DNA of 64,000 nucleotides from Bradyrhizobium sp. LTSP849 (GCF_000938255.1 NZ_JYMR01000008.1:1-64000), one strand, 5' to 3'. Counted from the stretch's first letter, positions 45,874 to 55,975 are shown. The notes: generated by a model from the sequence alone, not told the origin. Translations and numbers: made by a program.

Positions 45874-46689
45874 ATGTCGAAGCCGGTGTTGGGCGCCGCA
45901 CTGTCCATCAAATCGATTCCCGCTCACCGCGACTGGCTTCTGGACCGGCAGCGCGATCTCGAAATCCAGGATTTCTTTCGCGCGGATTTGCTCGACGGCG
46001 ACTGGCGAAGCGCCGCCAGCGACATCAAGCAGATGCTCTCAGGCCATACCGGCCGGCTCGGCATCCACGGCCCGTTCTGGGGCTTCAAGATCGACAGCCA
46101 CGATTCCCTGATCCGCCAGGCGGTGACGAAGCGCCTGCTTCAGGGCCTTGATGCCGCTGAATTCCTTGGCGCAACGCAGATGGTGATCCATTCGCCGTTC
46201 ACGACCTGGGACCACAACAATCTCGATCTCTATCCGGACAACCGCGGCAATCTCGTCGAACGCGTCAAGGCGACGCTCGCCGAAGTGATCGCGCGTGCCG
46301 AAACGATCGGCTGCGAGATCGTGATCGAGAACATCGAGGACAAGGATCCGCGCGACCGCGTGCGGCTCGCCAAGGCGCTCGAAAGCAGCAAGGTCCGCGT
46401 CTCCCTCGACACCGGTCACGCCAACTACGCGCATGGCTCCACCGGCGCGCCGCCGGTCGACTATTACGTCGAGGCTGCCGGTGACATGTTGACGCATGTG
46501 CATCTCCAGGACACCGACGGCTTTGCCGACCGCCACTGGGCGCCGGGCGAGGGCAACATTCCCTGGGAGGCCGTGTTCCGCGCGTTGGGCCGGCTGACAT
46601 CCAACCCGCGGCTGATCCTCGAGCTTCGCAATCACGACGACATTCGCGCCGGCGCCGCGTATCTCGCCGCGCTCGAGCTCGCCGAATAA
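45874..46689 (+). CDS. Sugar phosphate isomerase/epimerase-like TIM barrel
   Basis: A 271-residue xylose-isomerase-type barrel. Metal-binding acids and His appear in order: HSPFTTWDHN, IVIENIEDKDP (Glu), SLDTGHANYAHG (Asp, His), HVHLQDTDGFADRHWAPGEGNI (His, Asp, His) and LILELRNHDD (Glu). Belongs to the epimerase/endonuclease-IV-like group acting on sugars. It is 31 bases ahead of the peptide-type importer and probably in its operon. Confidence 0.82.
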   Translation: MSKPVLGAALSIKSIPAHRDWLLDRQRDLEIQDFFRADLLDGDWRSAASDIKQMLSGHTGRLGIHGPFWGFKIDSHDSLIRQAVTKRLLQGLDAAEFLGATQMVIHSPFTTWDHNNLDLYPDNRGNLVERVKATLAEVIARAETIGCEIVIENIEDKDPRDRVRLAKALESSKVRVSLDTGHANYAHGSTGAPPVDYYVEAAGDMLTHVHLQDTDGFADRHWAPGEGNIPWEAVFRALGRLTSNPRLILELRNHDDIRAGAAYLAALELAE

Positions 46690-46720
46690 CAGACATCACA
46701 GAGGGCAGGGGTCCATCGTC

Positions 46721-48358
46721 ATGCGCAAGCTCACCCGTCGTACCATCCTCAAGTCCGGCGGCGCTGCCGCGAGCACACTTCTGCTGCCACGCTTTGCGAT
46801 CGGACAGGCCGACAACCGTCCGTCGGTAACCATCGCCGTGCAGAAGGTGACCAACTCGAACGTGCTCGACGTGCTGCGCGAGCAGTCCAATGTCGGCGAG
46901 CGCGTGTTCTTCTCCTCGATCTGGGAGGGCCTGATCTCCAAGAACTGGCGCGGCAGCCTTGAGGCCGTGCCGGGGCTTGCCACCGGATGGCGCCGTATCG
47001 ACGACCAGACCGTCGAGGTGAAGCTGCGTCAGGGCGTCAAGTTCCACAATGGCGACGAGTTGACGGCAGAAGACGTCGTCTTCACGTTCAGCCGCGAGCG
47101 CATGTTCGGCGAGACCGAGGCCAAGAGCCGCTCCACCATCCAGGCGTTCGAGAAGATCCCGATGCCGAAGCCCGGCAAGGAACTGCCGCCGGATGTGCCC
47201 GCGGTCGCTCGCCGCATCTGGCCGGACCTCGTGCGTGTCGACGCCGTCGACAAGTACACCGTGCGCTTCTACAACGCGACGCTCGACGTCACCATCGAGG
47301 GCCGGCTGTCGCGCTACGGCTCCGACATCGCAAACCGCCGCGCCTGGGCTGAATCCGCGAGCTATCTCGACTGGGCGCGCAAGCCGATCACGACCGGCCC
47401 CTACAAGGTCGTCGAGCTCAAGCCCGACGTGTCGCTGACACTCGAAGCACATGACGAATATTGGGGCGGCCGGCCGCCGCTCAAGCGCATCCGCTTCCTC
47501 GAAGTGCCGGAAGTGGCAAGCCGCATCAACGGCCTGCTCTCGGGCGAATACCAATTCGCCTGCGACATCCCGCCGGACCAGATCGCCGGCATCGAGAAGA
47601 ACGCTGCATTCGAAGTGCAGGGCGGCACCATCCTCAATCACCGCCTGACCGTGTTCGACAAGAACCACGCCCAGCTCGCCAATCCGCTGGTGCGGCGCGC
47701 CTTCACCCACGCGATCGACCGTCAGGCGATCGTCGACAGCCTGTGGGCCGGCCGCACCCGCGTGCCGAAGGGGCTGCAGTGGGAATTCTACGGCGACATG
47801 TTCAACGCCGACTGGAGCGTGCCGGCCTATGATCCGAAGCTTGCGCAGGATCTCTTGAAGCAGGCCAACTACAAGGGCGATCTGATCCCGTATCGCCTGC
47901 TCAACAATTACTACACCAACCAGGTCGCGACCGCGCAGGTGCTGGTCGAGATGTGGAAATCGGTCGGCCTCAACGTCGAGATCGAGACCAAGGAGAACTG
48001 GTCGCAGATCATGGAACGGGCGCCGAACCGCGCCGTGCGCGACTGGTCGAACTCCGCCGCCTTCAACGATCCCGTGTCATCGCTGGTGGCCCAGCATGGC
48101 CCGAACGGCCAGCAGCAGCAGATCGGCGAGTGGACCAACGCCGAGCTGAACAAACTCTCCGAATTCCTGGAGACTTCGACCGACCGTGCCGCCCGCAAGA
48201 AGGCGTTCCACCGCATGCTGGAGATCGCCGAGCGCGAGGATCCCGCCTATACGGTGCTGCACCAGAACGCGACCTTCACGGCCAAGCCGAAATCGATCAA
48301 GTGGAAGGCGTCGCCGGCCTTCGCGATGGATTTCCGCGCCGGCAATTTCGAGGTCTGA
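46721..48358 (+). CDS. Peptide-type ABC transporter substrate-binding protein
   Basis: A 545-residue family-5 binding protein with a Tat-type signal (LTRRTILKSGGAAASTLLLPRFA). Family blocks: LRQGVKFHNGDELTAEDVVFTF, ITTGPYKVVELKPDVSLTLEAHDEYWGG and VRRAFTHAIDRQAIVDSLWAGR. Provides ligand to the permeases encoded downstream. Family-5 proteins bind peptides, glycosides or nickel chelates; the sugar-isomerase neighbour leaves a glycoside possible. Confidence 0.9.
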   Translation: MRKLTRRTILKSGGAAASTLLLPRFAIGQADNRPSVTIAVQKVTNSNVLDVLREQSNVGERVFFSSIWEGLISKNWRGSLEAVPGLATGWRRIDDQTVEVKLRQGVKFHNGDELTAEDVVFTFSRERMFGETEAKSRSTIQAFEKIPMPKPGKELPPDVPAVARRIWPDLVRVDAVDKYTVRFYNATLDVTIEGRLSRYGSDIANRRAWAESASYLDWARKPITTGPYKVVELKPDVSLTLEAHDEYWGGRPPLKRIRFLEVPEVASRINGLLSGEYQFACDIPPDQIAGIEKNAAFEVQGGTILNHRLTVFDKNHAQLANPLVRRAFTHAIDRQAIVDSLWAGRTRVPKGLQWEFYGDMFNADWSVPAYDPKLAQDLLKQANYKGDLIPYRLLNNYYTNQVATAQVLVEMWKSVGLNVEIETKENWSQIMERAPNRAVRDWSNSAAFNDPVSSLVAQHGPNGQQQQIGEWTNAELNKLSEFLETSTDRAARKKAFHRMLEIAEREDPAYTVLHQNATFTAKPKSIKWKASPAFAMDFRAGNFEV

Positions 48359-48361
48359 TCG

Positions 48362-49345
48362 GTGACGCCGCTGATCAGCATCGAGGGCCTGAGTGTCGCC
48401 TTCAACGGTGTGCCCGTGCTGCGCGGCGTCGACCTGATGTTGCACAAGGGCGAGGCCCTCGGCCTCGTCGGCGAGTCCGGATCGGGCAAGTCCGTGACAT
48501 GGCTTGGCGCGCTGGGACTGTTGCCGCGGCATGCACGCGTCTCTGGCTCCGTTCGTCTCGACGGGCGCGAGATTCTTGGCGCGCCTTCCGCCGAGCTCGA
48601 CCAGGTGAGGGGCGGGCGGGTCGCCATGATCTTCCAGGATCCGGCGAGCGCGCTCAATCCGGTACTGACCATCCGCAAGCAGCTCTGCGAGGCCTTGGCG
48701 CTGCATCGTGATCTCTCGGGCGTGGCTGTGAAAGCGGAAGCGCTGAGGCTGCTCGACCTCGTCGGCATACCCGACGCAGGCCGCCGGCTCTCCGCCTATC
48801 CGCATGAGTTCTCCGGCGGCCAGGTCCAGCGCATCATGATCGCGATGGCCTTGGCCGGAAATCCCGATCTGCTGATCGCCGATGAGCCCACGACGGCGCT
48901 CGACGCCACCATTCAGGCGCAGATCCTGGAGCTGCTGTCGTCGATCCGCCGCGAGATGGGTATGGCGATGGTCCTGATCAGCCACGATCTCGGCGTCGTC
49001 GCGGAAAATTGCGACCGCGTCGCCGTGATGTATGCCGGCCGCATCGTCGAGCAGGCCCCGGCCAACCAGATATTCGCCGATCCCGTGCACCCTTATGCGC
49101 AAGGCCTGATCGGCGCGCTGCCGCCGCTCGACGGGCCGCGCCGGCGCCTCACCGCCATTCCCGGGACGGTGCCTGATCCCGCGAAAATGCCTGATGGATG
49201 CGCCTTCGCGCCTCGTTGTGCGTTGGCGGCCGAGCCGTGCGGCCTTGCCGCGCCGAGCCTGGCGCCGATCGCGAACGACCGCGCCGTCGCCTGCATTCGC
49301 GCTGAGGCCTCGCGCCGCGCGCTGCTCGGGATCGCCGCCGAATGA
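48362..49345 (+). CDS. Peptide-type ABC transporter ATP-binding protein (DppD type)
   Basis: A 327-residue ATPase. Walker [14 protein letters not shown], signature [17 protein letters not shown], Walker [14 protein letters not shown]-loop [10 protein letters not shown], and C-terminal oligopeptide domain with Cys-bearing [15 protein letters not shown] that may bind an iron-sulfur cluster. GTG start 3 bases after the binding-protein stop. The stop overlaps the next gene. Confidence 0.92.
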   Translation: MTPLISIEGLSVAFNGVPVLRGVDLMLHKGEALGLVGESGSGKSVTWLGALGLLPRHARVSGSVRLDGREILGAPSAELDQVRGGRVAMIFQDPASALNPVLTIRKQLCEALALHRDLSGVAVKAEALRLLDLVGIPDAGRRLSAYPHEFSGGQVQRIMIAMALAGNPDLLIADEPTTALDATIQAQILELLSSIRREMGMAMVLISHDLGVVAENCDRVAVMYAGRIVEQAPANQIFADPVHPYAQGLIGALPPLDGPRRRLTAIPGTVPDPAKMPDGCAFAPRCALAAEPCGLAAPSLAPIANDRAVACIRAEASRRALLGIAAE

Positions 49346-50334
49346 GCGCGTCGCTCGTCGAGGTGTCCTCGATCTCGCGCAGCTATGCGATGCGCTCCGG
49401 AATGTTCGGCCGAAGCACCGCAGTTCACGCGGTCGACGGCGTGTCGCTCACAATTCCCAAAGGCGAAACGCTGGGCCTCGTCGGCGAGTCCGGTTCCGGC
49501 AAATCCACCACGGGCCGCATCGTGCTCGGTCTCGAGCCGCCGGATCGCGGCGAGGTGCGGTTCGACGGCAAGCCGATGGCTGCGCCTGGAACGCCGGCGT
49601 GGCGTGCGCAACGGGCGCGCATGCAGATGATCTTTCAAGACCCGTTGGGCGCGCTGGACCGGCGCTTGCCGGTCGCGGCGCAAATCCGTGAGCCGCTGGA
49701 CATTCACGGGCTCGGCACGCCGGCCGAGCGCGACGACCGCGTCCGCGAATTGCTGCGCGCGGTCGAGCTAACCCCGGCGCATGGTGTGCGTTATCCCGGG
49801 GCGCTCTCCGGCGGGCAGCGCCAGCGCATCGTGTTGGCGCGGGCGCTTGCGACAAAACCCGATTTCCTGGTCTGCGACGAGCCGGTCAGCGCGCTCGATG
49901 TCTCGATCCAGGCGCAGGTGGTGAACTTGCTCGCCGATCTCCAGGAAAGACTCGCACTGACGCTGCTGTTCATCAGCCATGATCTGCGCGTCGTCCGCCA
50001 GATCAGCAATGTCGTGGCGGTGATGTATCTCGGCCGCATCGTCGAGATCGGCAGCGCCGATGATCTCTTTGCACGGCCGGAGCATCCGTATACGCAAGCG
50101 CTGGTCTCGGCCTCGCCCGCGCCCGGCCGACGCAGCGCAGGCCGCATCGTGTTGGCGGGCGATCCGCCGAACCCGGCCGCGCGTCCGCACGGCTGCGCGT
50201 TCCATCCACGCTGTCCGCGCGCGGTTGCGCGTTGCGCGACCGAGACGCCGGTTCTCTCGGCCGTCGGTGGTGACCGGCAAGTCGCCTGCCATCTCGTGAC
50301 GGGGCCGCAAGTCCAAACGCGGGACGCGGCCTGA
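49342..50334 (+). CDS. Peptide-type ABC transporter ATP-binding protein (DppF type)
   Basis: A 330-residue ATPase, partner of the DppD type. Walker [15 protein letters not shown], signature LSGGQRQRIVLARALA, Walker B FLVCDEPVSALDVS, C-terminal CAFHPRCPRAVARC. ATGA overlap with the gene before, one-base TGATG overlap with the permease after. Confidence 0.92.
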   Translation: MSASLVEVSSISRSYAMRSGMFGRSTAVHAVDGVSLTIPKGETLGLVGESGSGKSTTGRIVLGLEPPDRGEVRFDGKPMAAPGTPAWRAQRARMQMIFQDPLGALDRRLPVAAQIREPLDIHGLGTPAERDDRVRELLRAVELTPAHGVRYPGALSGGQRQRIVLARALATKPDFLVCDEPVSALDVSIQAQVVNLLADLQERLALTLLFISHDLRVVRQISNVVAVMYLGRIVEIGSADDLFARPEHPYTQALVSASPAPGRRSAGRIVLAGDPPNPAARPHGCAFHPRCPRAVARCATETPVLSAVGGDRQVACHLVTGPQVQTRDAA

Positions 50335-51263
50335 TGGCACGCTATTTCGCCATTCGCATCGGACGCGCGGCCCTGACGATCGTCCTCGTCGTCACCTTCG
50401 CCTTCATCGTGCTGCGTCTCTCCGGCGATCCCGCGCTGATGATTTTGGGACCGGAAGCGCCGCCGGAGGTCCTCGCCGCCTTCCGCAAGGCCTGGGGCCT
50501 CGATGATCCCATCTGGTTCCAGTATCTCGATTACTTCGGTGCCATCGCCAAGGGCGAGCTCGGCCGCTCCATGCGCGACGGAAGGCCCGCGATCCAGCTC
50601 GTGCTGGAGCGGATCCCGGCGACGCTGGCGCTGACCTTGCCGGCCTTCGCGTTCAAGGTGGCGCTCGGCATTCCCGCCGGCATCTACGCCGCGTTGCACC
50701 GAGGCACCGCGATCGACCGCGCCGTGATGATGACGGCGGTGGCCGGCTTCACGGTCCCGAGTTTTGTCCTTGCGCTGGTGCTCGTGCTCGTCTTCGCCGT
50801 GCAGCTTGGATGGCTGCCGTCGGGTGGGCAGGACAGCTGGCGTCACGCCATCCTGCCGATCGCGACGCTGAGCCTCGGCGGTGCGGCCGTGCTGGCGCGT
50901 TTCACGCGAAGCGCGATGCTGGAAGTGCTGGGCCAGCCCTATATCCGCACGGCGTCGGCCAAAGGCGTGCCTTGGCACCGAGTTGTGATCTCGCACGCGC
51001 TGCCGAACGCGGCGATCCCGACCGTCACCATTCTGGGCTTCATGGTGGGTACGCTGATTGCGGGCGCGGTCGTGGTCGAGAGCGTGTTTTCGTGGCCGGG
51101 GGTAGGCCGCCTGCTCGTCGTTGCCGTCGCCAACCGCGACCTCGCCGTCGTGCAATGCATCCTGCTGCTGGTCGCGCTGACCATGGTCACGTCGAACCTG
51201 ATCGTCGACTTCCTCTACGGCTTCCTCGATCCGCGCCTGCGCGCCAAAGGAGCCCACGCATGA
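50334..51263 (+). CDS. Peptide-type ABC transporter permease (DppB type)
   Basis: A 309-residue membrane protein with six helices and the DppB start YFAIRIGRAALTIVLVVTFAFIVLRLSGDPA. The EAA-like loop YIRTASAKGVPWHRVVISHALPNA contacts the ATPases. The stop overlaps the next ATG. Confidence 0.92.
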   Translation: MARYFAIRIGRAALTIVLVVTFAFIVLRLSGDPALMILGPEAPPEVLAAFRKAWGLDDPIWFQYLDYFGAIAKGELGRSMRDGRPAIQLVLERIPATLALTLPAFAFKVALGIPAGIYAALHRGTAIDRAVMMTAVAGFTVPSFVLALVLVLVFAVQLGWLPSGGQDSWRHAILPIATLSLGGAAVLARFTRSAMLEVLGQPYIRTASAKGVPWHRVVISHALPNAAIPTVTILGFMVGTLIAGAVVVESVFSWPGVGRLLVVAVANRDLAVVQCILLLVALTMVTSNLIVDFLYGFLDPRLRAKGAHA

Positions 51264-52114
51264 CGGACGCGACGATGAAGGACAGCGCCGTTCGCTACCG
51301 CATCAGCCTGCCGGCGATACCGGTCTCGGTCGCGCTGGCGGTCACCTGGATCATCGCGATGCTGGTGATTGCCGCCTTCGCCGAGAAGATTGCGCCCTAT
51401 GGCTACACCCAACTCGACCTGCGCAATCGCCTGTCTGCGCCCGGCAATGTCGCGCACTGGCTCGGCACCGACGAGCTCGGCCGCGACGTGCTGTCGCGAC
51501 TGCTTGTCTCGATCCGCATCTCGCTGCTGATCGCCTTCGGCGCAACCGCGATTTCGGCCGTCGTCGGCACCACGCTCGGCTTCCTCGCCGCGCATTTCCG
51601 CGGGGTCGTCGAGCAGTTCGTGCTGATGCTGACCGACTTCCAGGCCAGCATGCCCTTCCTGATCATGGCGCTCGCGGTGCTCGCCTTCTTCGGCAACTCG
51701 CTGCCGCTGCTGATCGGCCTGATGGGATTGTTCGGTTGGGAGCGCTATGCCCGCATCGCCCGCGGCCTCGCCATTTCCGCCAATGCGCAAGGTTATGCCG
51801 CTGCCGTCCGGCAGCTCGGTGCGACGCCGGCGCGGATTTATCTCAGGCACATTCTGCCCAACATCGCCTCGACCCTGATCGTCTCGACCACGCTGGTCTT
51901 CCCCGAGGTGATCCTGATGGAGTCAGGGCTGTCCTTCCTCGGCGTGCAGCCGCCGATGACCAGCCTCGGCAACATGGTCGGCTACGGCCGCGAATACCTC
52001 ACGCGGGCCCCCTGGATCATGCTGGCGCCGGCCACCACAATCGTCGTCACGACGCTGGCGGTCTCCGTGATCGGCGACTGGCTGCGCGACAGGCTCGATC
52101 CGACCCTGCAATAA
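51260..52114 (+). CDS. Peptide-type ABC transporter permease (DppC type)
   Basis: A 284-residue membrane protein with the DppC markers HWLGTDELGRDVLSRLL and the loop YAAAVRQLGATPARIYLRHILPN. Last gene of the importer operon; convergent with the TOMM cluster, 39 bases between stops. Confidence 0.92.
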   Translation: MTDATMKDSAVRYRISLPAIPVSVALAVTWIIAMLVIAAFAEKIAPYGYTQLDLRNRLSAPGNVAHWLGTDELGRDVLSRLLVSIRISLLIAFGATAISAVVGTTLGFLAAHFRGVVEQFVLMLTDFQASMPFLIMALAVLAFFGNSLPLLIGLMGLFGWERYARIARGLAISANAQGYAAAVRQLGATPARIYLRHILPNIASTLIVSTTLVFPEVILMESGLSFLGVQPPMTSLGNMVGYGREYLTRAPWIMLAPATTIVVTTLAVSVIGDWLRDRLDPTLQ

Positions 52115-52153
52115 CGCGACTGGCTTGAGGTGAGAGCCGAATTGCCCGAGCGT

Positions 52154-53611
52154 CTAGCTTGGGATATCGAGCTTCCTGCCGCGCCCGAGCGCGAATTGAC
52201 CGACCGGGCTCTCGACATGGAATTCCAGCTCCGTCATCTTCGCGAACAGATCGATGTTGGTGCTGCCAATAGCGCAGCCGCCGAGGCCCATATCGGTCGC
52301 CGCCAGGTAGAACGTCTGGAGCAGGGCGCCGACATCCTTCAGGATCAGCGAATATGCGATTGCGCTATATTTCCAGGAGATCCGGCCAAAGCGCGCGGCG
52401 ATCGTGATCAGGATTTGCGGCTGACCCGGCGCGTCCATGGCAAACTGGGCTGCCGCCGCGTGCGCCTGGAGTTGTTGAGTGGAGGCGCTGATCGCAACAA
52501 GCGCGTGGCTTCCTGCATCGTAGTGGTAGAGTCCGCGCGCAAGCCCTTCGCAGCTCGAGACCGTCAGGTACAATTCCAGCTCGTAGGCACTGCCCGCCGC
52601 CGGATAAGGCCGTGTGCTGTAGTCGACCTCGGAACCGCCGTCAAAATAGGGGCCGCTCTTCCATTCGGACATCACGCGCGCGGTGGTGTCGAGAAATTGC
52701 GCGAGTTCGCCGAGCGTGACCGGATGCTTGTCGTCGAAATCCCGCGTCGAATGACGTTCGCGCAACAGCTTTGGGAAGGGTGAGTCTGGTTCGGAGGAGG
52801 AGAATTTGCGCAGGTCGATCTTGCTGCCGGGCCAGGGCGGACGCACGGCGGGCGACGGCGGAACGACGCTCGCATAGGTGAAGGCGGCGCCGACCGGATT
52901 GGCTTGCCGGCCCTCGGTGCTCCGCGTGTGAAACACCAGATCATGGAAATCCCAGAGAACGAGATTGCCGTCGCCCTCATTCACCCGCAGGCCGTCGCCA
53001 TCTTTCGCAGCGAGCTTGAGCAGGATCTGGCTGTCCAGCAACAGTTCGAGCAGATAGAGCGTCGAGGAGCCAGCCCGCAGGTTGAGCTTGCTGATCTTCC
53101 GAGGCTGCGACAGCACGGCAAGGGTCGCGGCGATGGTGGGATCGCCAATCCGGAACAGCGCGCCGGCGCGCGGGGATTCCAGCACCATCTCATTGCCGCG
53201 ACGGCGCAGATAGGCAAAGCGAGACAACACAATAGTATCGCGGCTGCCGAGCTTCGCGCGTCGCGGCCAGTATTCGGCGACCTGGGGCTCGATGACCACG
53301 AGGTCTTGCTCGTCACGAGAGGAGGGGAGGCGGTATTCCAGAAGTCCTTGCCGGGCCAGCCGATGCGCCAGCGCGTCGACTTCCTTGGCGAGAGCGCTCT
53401 TGCCTGCAAAGGACGCGAGCGGAAGGCCGGTGCTCAGATGTCGCGCGCGATCCATCGCGGCCGCGCTGAACTGTCCGAGGTTGACGGAATAGTCGCCCAG
53501 AGAGGCGGTGATGTTTCCGTCCAGCTGCATCTGAAGGGAGAAACGATGGCTCAATCGGGCGGCAATGTCGGGCGCGATTGTCCTGGTCGGCTTTTTCCGG
53601 GGAGCGCGCAC
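52154..53611 (-). CDS. SagB-type FMN-dependent azoline dehydrogenase
   Basis: A 485-residue protein of the SagB/ThcOx family. The C-terminal nitroreductase-like half starts with LLRERHSTRDFDD (FMN phosphate contacts) and has the SGPYFDGGSEVDYSTRPYPAAGSAYELELYL block and DMGLGGCAIGS near the end; the N-terminal half is the extra domain of TOMM dehydrogenases. In azole peptides this enzyme oxidises thiazolines/oxazolines to aromatic thiazoles/oxazoles. GTG start at 53611, 14 bases after the cyclodehydratase stop, so the two are co-transcribed. Confidence 0.85.
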   Translation of the reverse strand: MRAPRKKPTRTIAPDIAARLSHRFSLQMQLDGNITASLGDYSVNLGQFSAAAMDRARHLSTGLPLASFAGKSALAKEVDALAHRLARQGLLEYRLPSSRDEQDLVVIEPQVAEYWPRRAKLGSRDTIVLSRFAYLRRRGNEMVLESPRAGALFRIGDPTIAATLAVLSQPRKISKLNLRAGSSTLYLLELLLDSQILLKLAAKDGDGLRVNEGDGNLVLWDFHDLVFHTRSTEGRQANPVGAAFTYASVVPPSPAVRPPWPGSKIDLRKFSSSEPDSPFPKLLRERHSTRDFDDKHPVTLGELAQFLDTTARVMSEWKSGPYFDGGSEVDYSTRPYPAAGSAYELELYLTVSSCEGLARGLYHYDAGSHALVAISASTQQLQAHAAAAQFAMDAPGQPQILITIAARFGRISWKYSAIAYSLILKDVGALLQTFYLAATDMGLGGCAIGSTNIDLFAKMTELEFHVESPVGQFALGRGRKLDIPS

Positions 53612-53625
53612 GAAAGAGCAGCCCT

Positions 53626-55872
53626 TCAGGTGTGCGGAAGGAACGACGTCAACTCGCTTTCCAGTCGCGGCCGGTCCAACAATCCGAGCTTCACCGGGAC
53701 ATCGTAAAGGCGGCCAGGCGCGTAGCGGCGATAGAAATGACGCAAGCCTGGAACGAGCACCCTGACGACGGGAACCTCGACGTCGGGCCGGGTCTGGTCG
53801 AGCACGAGGAAATCGTAGCCGGCACGGGCGGCGATCTCGACGCAGGCAATGACCTGGTCACGCGTATTGTCGTGAAGCTTGAGGCTCGGCGCCGGGGGGA
53901 CGATCGGGCGGTCGCTCGGTATCAGGAACGGATAGTCTTCCAGGCGCAGCGGCGTGATACCGTCAAGGCTCGGCTTCTCGCCGCTTGCGCCGCCCATCAT
54001 GCCGACGGACATGAATTGGGTCAGCTCGGTGAGGGCGCGCAGCAGTGCGATACGGCGGTCGAAATGCGCGCCGGAACCGAACTCGATATTCTCGTGACCA
54101 TTCTGCATCCAGTGCATGATCGCCACGTAAGTGGGAATGCCGAGATCGCTGGTGACGTCGAGCACCCACAGCTTGCGCCCGGCTTCCGCAAATTGAGTCT
54201 GGAGGTCCCGGACGTAGAAATCGTCGAACTGCTCGAGGTCGATCGCGGCGCGCTGCACCCGGTTGTACCACCAGATCGCGTAGGCATCGCGCTCGATCAG
54301 TTCGAGGAAGCCCTGGACGATAGCCTCATCGCGGGTGTTGCCGGCTGCGCAGCCGTTGGAATCCGTATGGAAGCCACCGTAGAAGAAGTACAGGAGGCCG
54401 GTCGGCAGATATTTGAAGCGTTTGTCGCGCAACGATGTGACCGGCGACCACTCGGTCTTCGCCGAGGCATCGAATGGCTCCGGAACCGGATGGGAATCGT
54501 CCGGCTGCTGGAGAAACCTGTGCTTGAACTGCGTTTCGCTGAAGAGCTGGACATCGTTGGGAAGAAGCGCATCGCCCGGCGCGAAATCGCCAAAGCGGCG
54601 TGTCTTCCTGATTTCATCGCCTTGAAAAATGCCCGAATAGCGCTCGATCGACTCCATCAGCGCGCTGGCCTCGCCCTGCTCGGCGGTCGAGCCCTTGCCA
54701 TAGCTGCCGCCGCTCAATCCGGACCTGAGCTGGTCGATGCTATGGGCCGGCGCGGAGAAATTGTGCTGGGCGAAGTAATTGGTGTTCATCGGCAGATCGG
54801 CGTCGATCCGCTCGAGCCGGGTGACCACGCCGGTCAGCGGGCTTACATGCTTGCGGAAGCGCGACACCGTCGCCCGCGACGTCACGGTGCGATATCCACC
54901 GCTGGTCATGACGAGCTTCTTGCCTTCGGCGATCTCGACCGGCGTCGGAGACCGGCTCGGGTTGTTCAGCTTCCTGCTGCCGCAAGTCGGACATTGCGGG
55001 CGTCGCGCGACGTAGTGCTTGGCGATGACGGCGCCGGCGAGGTCGAAGCTTGCGATGTGATCGTGCAGATCGGTGCGAAAGCCCGAGGCGATTGCCTTGG
55101 CGATCTCGACGGCCGCGAAATGGATTGCAGTCTGTCCGACGCTGTCGCTGACAAGTGACGATACGGCGACCGCACGCGCTTGTTCGCGGTCAAGAAACCC
55201 CTTGATCTCCCGGTTGCGGATCATGCGATCGAACAGGCAGGTCCAGCAGGCGCTCTCGCCCGGCTTGAACACGGGCCCGACCAGCGGAAATGCGCCGGAC
55301 GGCTGTACCAGCAGCCATGGCGTCTTGCCGGCCACACGCTCCTGGTTCAATTCGCCGAGCCGCCGGTCAAGATAATCGTTCGCCAGCGTGATCGTGAGCT
55401 TCGGCGAGCGCTTGGCGATTTGAACGCCGAGCTTACTCAAGGCTGCGGTCAGCTCCTTGGCGCCTTTGACGTCGATCGCCTCGACCTGCACGGGGCAATC
55501 GCGAAGATTTTGTTCGGCGACCTCCAAAGACAGACCGAGGCCTGCCCAGAAACCGCCGACGGTCTCGTCAAATGCTTGCAGGGTCCGTGCGACGACATAT
55601 CGGCGATCGAGCAGCCGCTTGATCGCCTCCTCGATCTTGTCGACCGGGAAGCGCTTCGAAAGCAGGCGAATGATCTCCGGCCTGGCCTTGCCCTGTTGCC
55701 CGATCGCAGTAGCGAGGGCGCAGTAGAGTTCGCCGTGCAGGAAGAACTTGCGATCCTCGGAATAGAGGCAAACCGCATCGGGCGGGAGTACGTAGGCGGT
55801 GAAGTTCGGTGCAAATCGGAGAAGGTCTTTGCGGGTCTGCCGCGCAACGCGGGTCTTGCGATTGGCAGTCAT
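53626..55872 (-). CDS. Fused TOMM cyclodehydratase (E1-like + YcaO)
   Basis: A 748-residue protein. Residues 1-100 look like a winged-helix precursor-recognition element (FAPNFTAYVLPPDAVCLYSEDRKFFLHG). About 105-330 is an E1-like domain with a four-Cys zinc site, CWTC near 212 and CPTC near 300. About 350-740 is the YcaO ATPase: SYGKGSTAEQGEASALMESIERYSG and GFLELIERDAYAIWWYNR carry the ATP/Mg-binding acids. It would turn Cys (and Ser/Thr) of the precursor into azolines with ATP. The C-terminus ends ESELTSFLPHT, without the Pro-rich PxPxP tail seen in many azoline YcaO proteins. Precursor gene lies 147 bases upstream. Confidence 0.88.
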   Translation of the reverse strand: MTANRKTRVARQTRKDLLRFAPNFTAYVLPPDAVCLYSEDRKFFLHGELYCALATAIGQQGKARPEIIRLLSKRFPVDKIEEAIKRLLDRRYVVARTLQAFDETVGGFWAGLGLSLEVAEQNLRDCPVQVEAIDVKGAKELTAALSKLGVQIAKRSPKLTITLANDYLDRRLGELNQERVAGKTPWLLVQPSGAFPLVGPVFKPGESACWTCLFDRMIRNREIKGFLDREQARAVAVSSLVSDSVGQTAIHFAAVEIAKAIASGFRTDLHDHIASFDLAGAVIAKHYVARRPQCPTCGSRKLNNPSRSPTPVEIAEGKKLVMTSGGYRTVTSRATVSRFRKHVSPLTGVVTRLERIDADLPMNTNYFAQHNFSAPAHSIDQLRSGLSGGSYGKGSTAEQGEASALMESIERYSGIFQGDEIRKTRRFGDFAPGDALLPNDVQLFSETQFKHRFLQQPDDSHPVPEPFDASAKTEWSPVTSLRDKRFKYLPTGLLYFFYGGFHTDSNGCAAGNTRDEAIVQGFLELIERDAYAIWWYNRVQRAAIDLEQFDDFYVRDLQTQFAEAGRKLWVLDVTSDLGIPTYVAIMHWMQNGHENIEFGSGAHFDRRIALLRALTELTQFMSVGMMGGASGEKPSLDGITPLRLEDYPFLIPSDRPIVPPAPSLKLHDNTRDQVIACVEIAARAGYDFLVLDQTRPDVEVPVVRVLVPGLRHFYRRYAPGRLYDVPVKLGLLDRPRLESELTSFLPHT

Positions 55873-55943
55873 TGAGTCAGCACGCTGATCCTGTTGCCGT
55901 TACGTCCAGATCGCCGGCGCAAGCGCAGGAGCGAAACCAAGCA

Positions 55944-55975
55944 ATTGGCCGGACCCTTTTGCAGGACCGGCCAAT
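55944..55975 (-). other. Stem-loop between precursor and cyclodehydratase genes
   Basis: ATTGGCCGG / CCGGCCAAT is a perfect 9-bp stem, extended inside by two more pairs past an A-A mismatch, with a CTTTTGCA loop (plus-strand reading). It lies 45 bases after the precursor stop. Partial terminators in this position are common in peptide-antibiotic clusters and raise precursor over enzyme. Confidence 0.7.
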
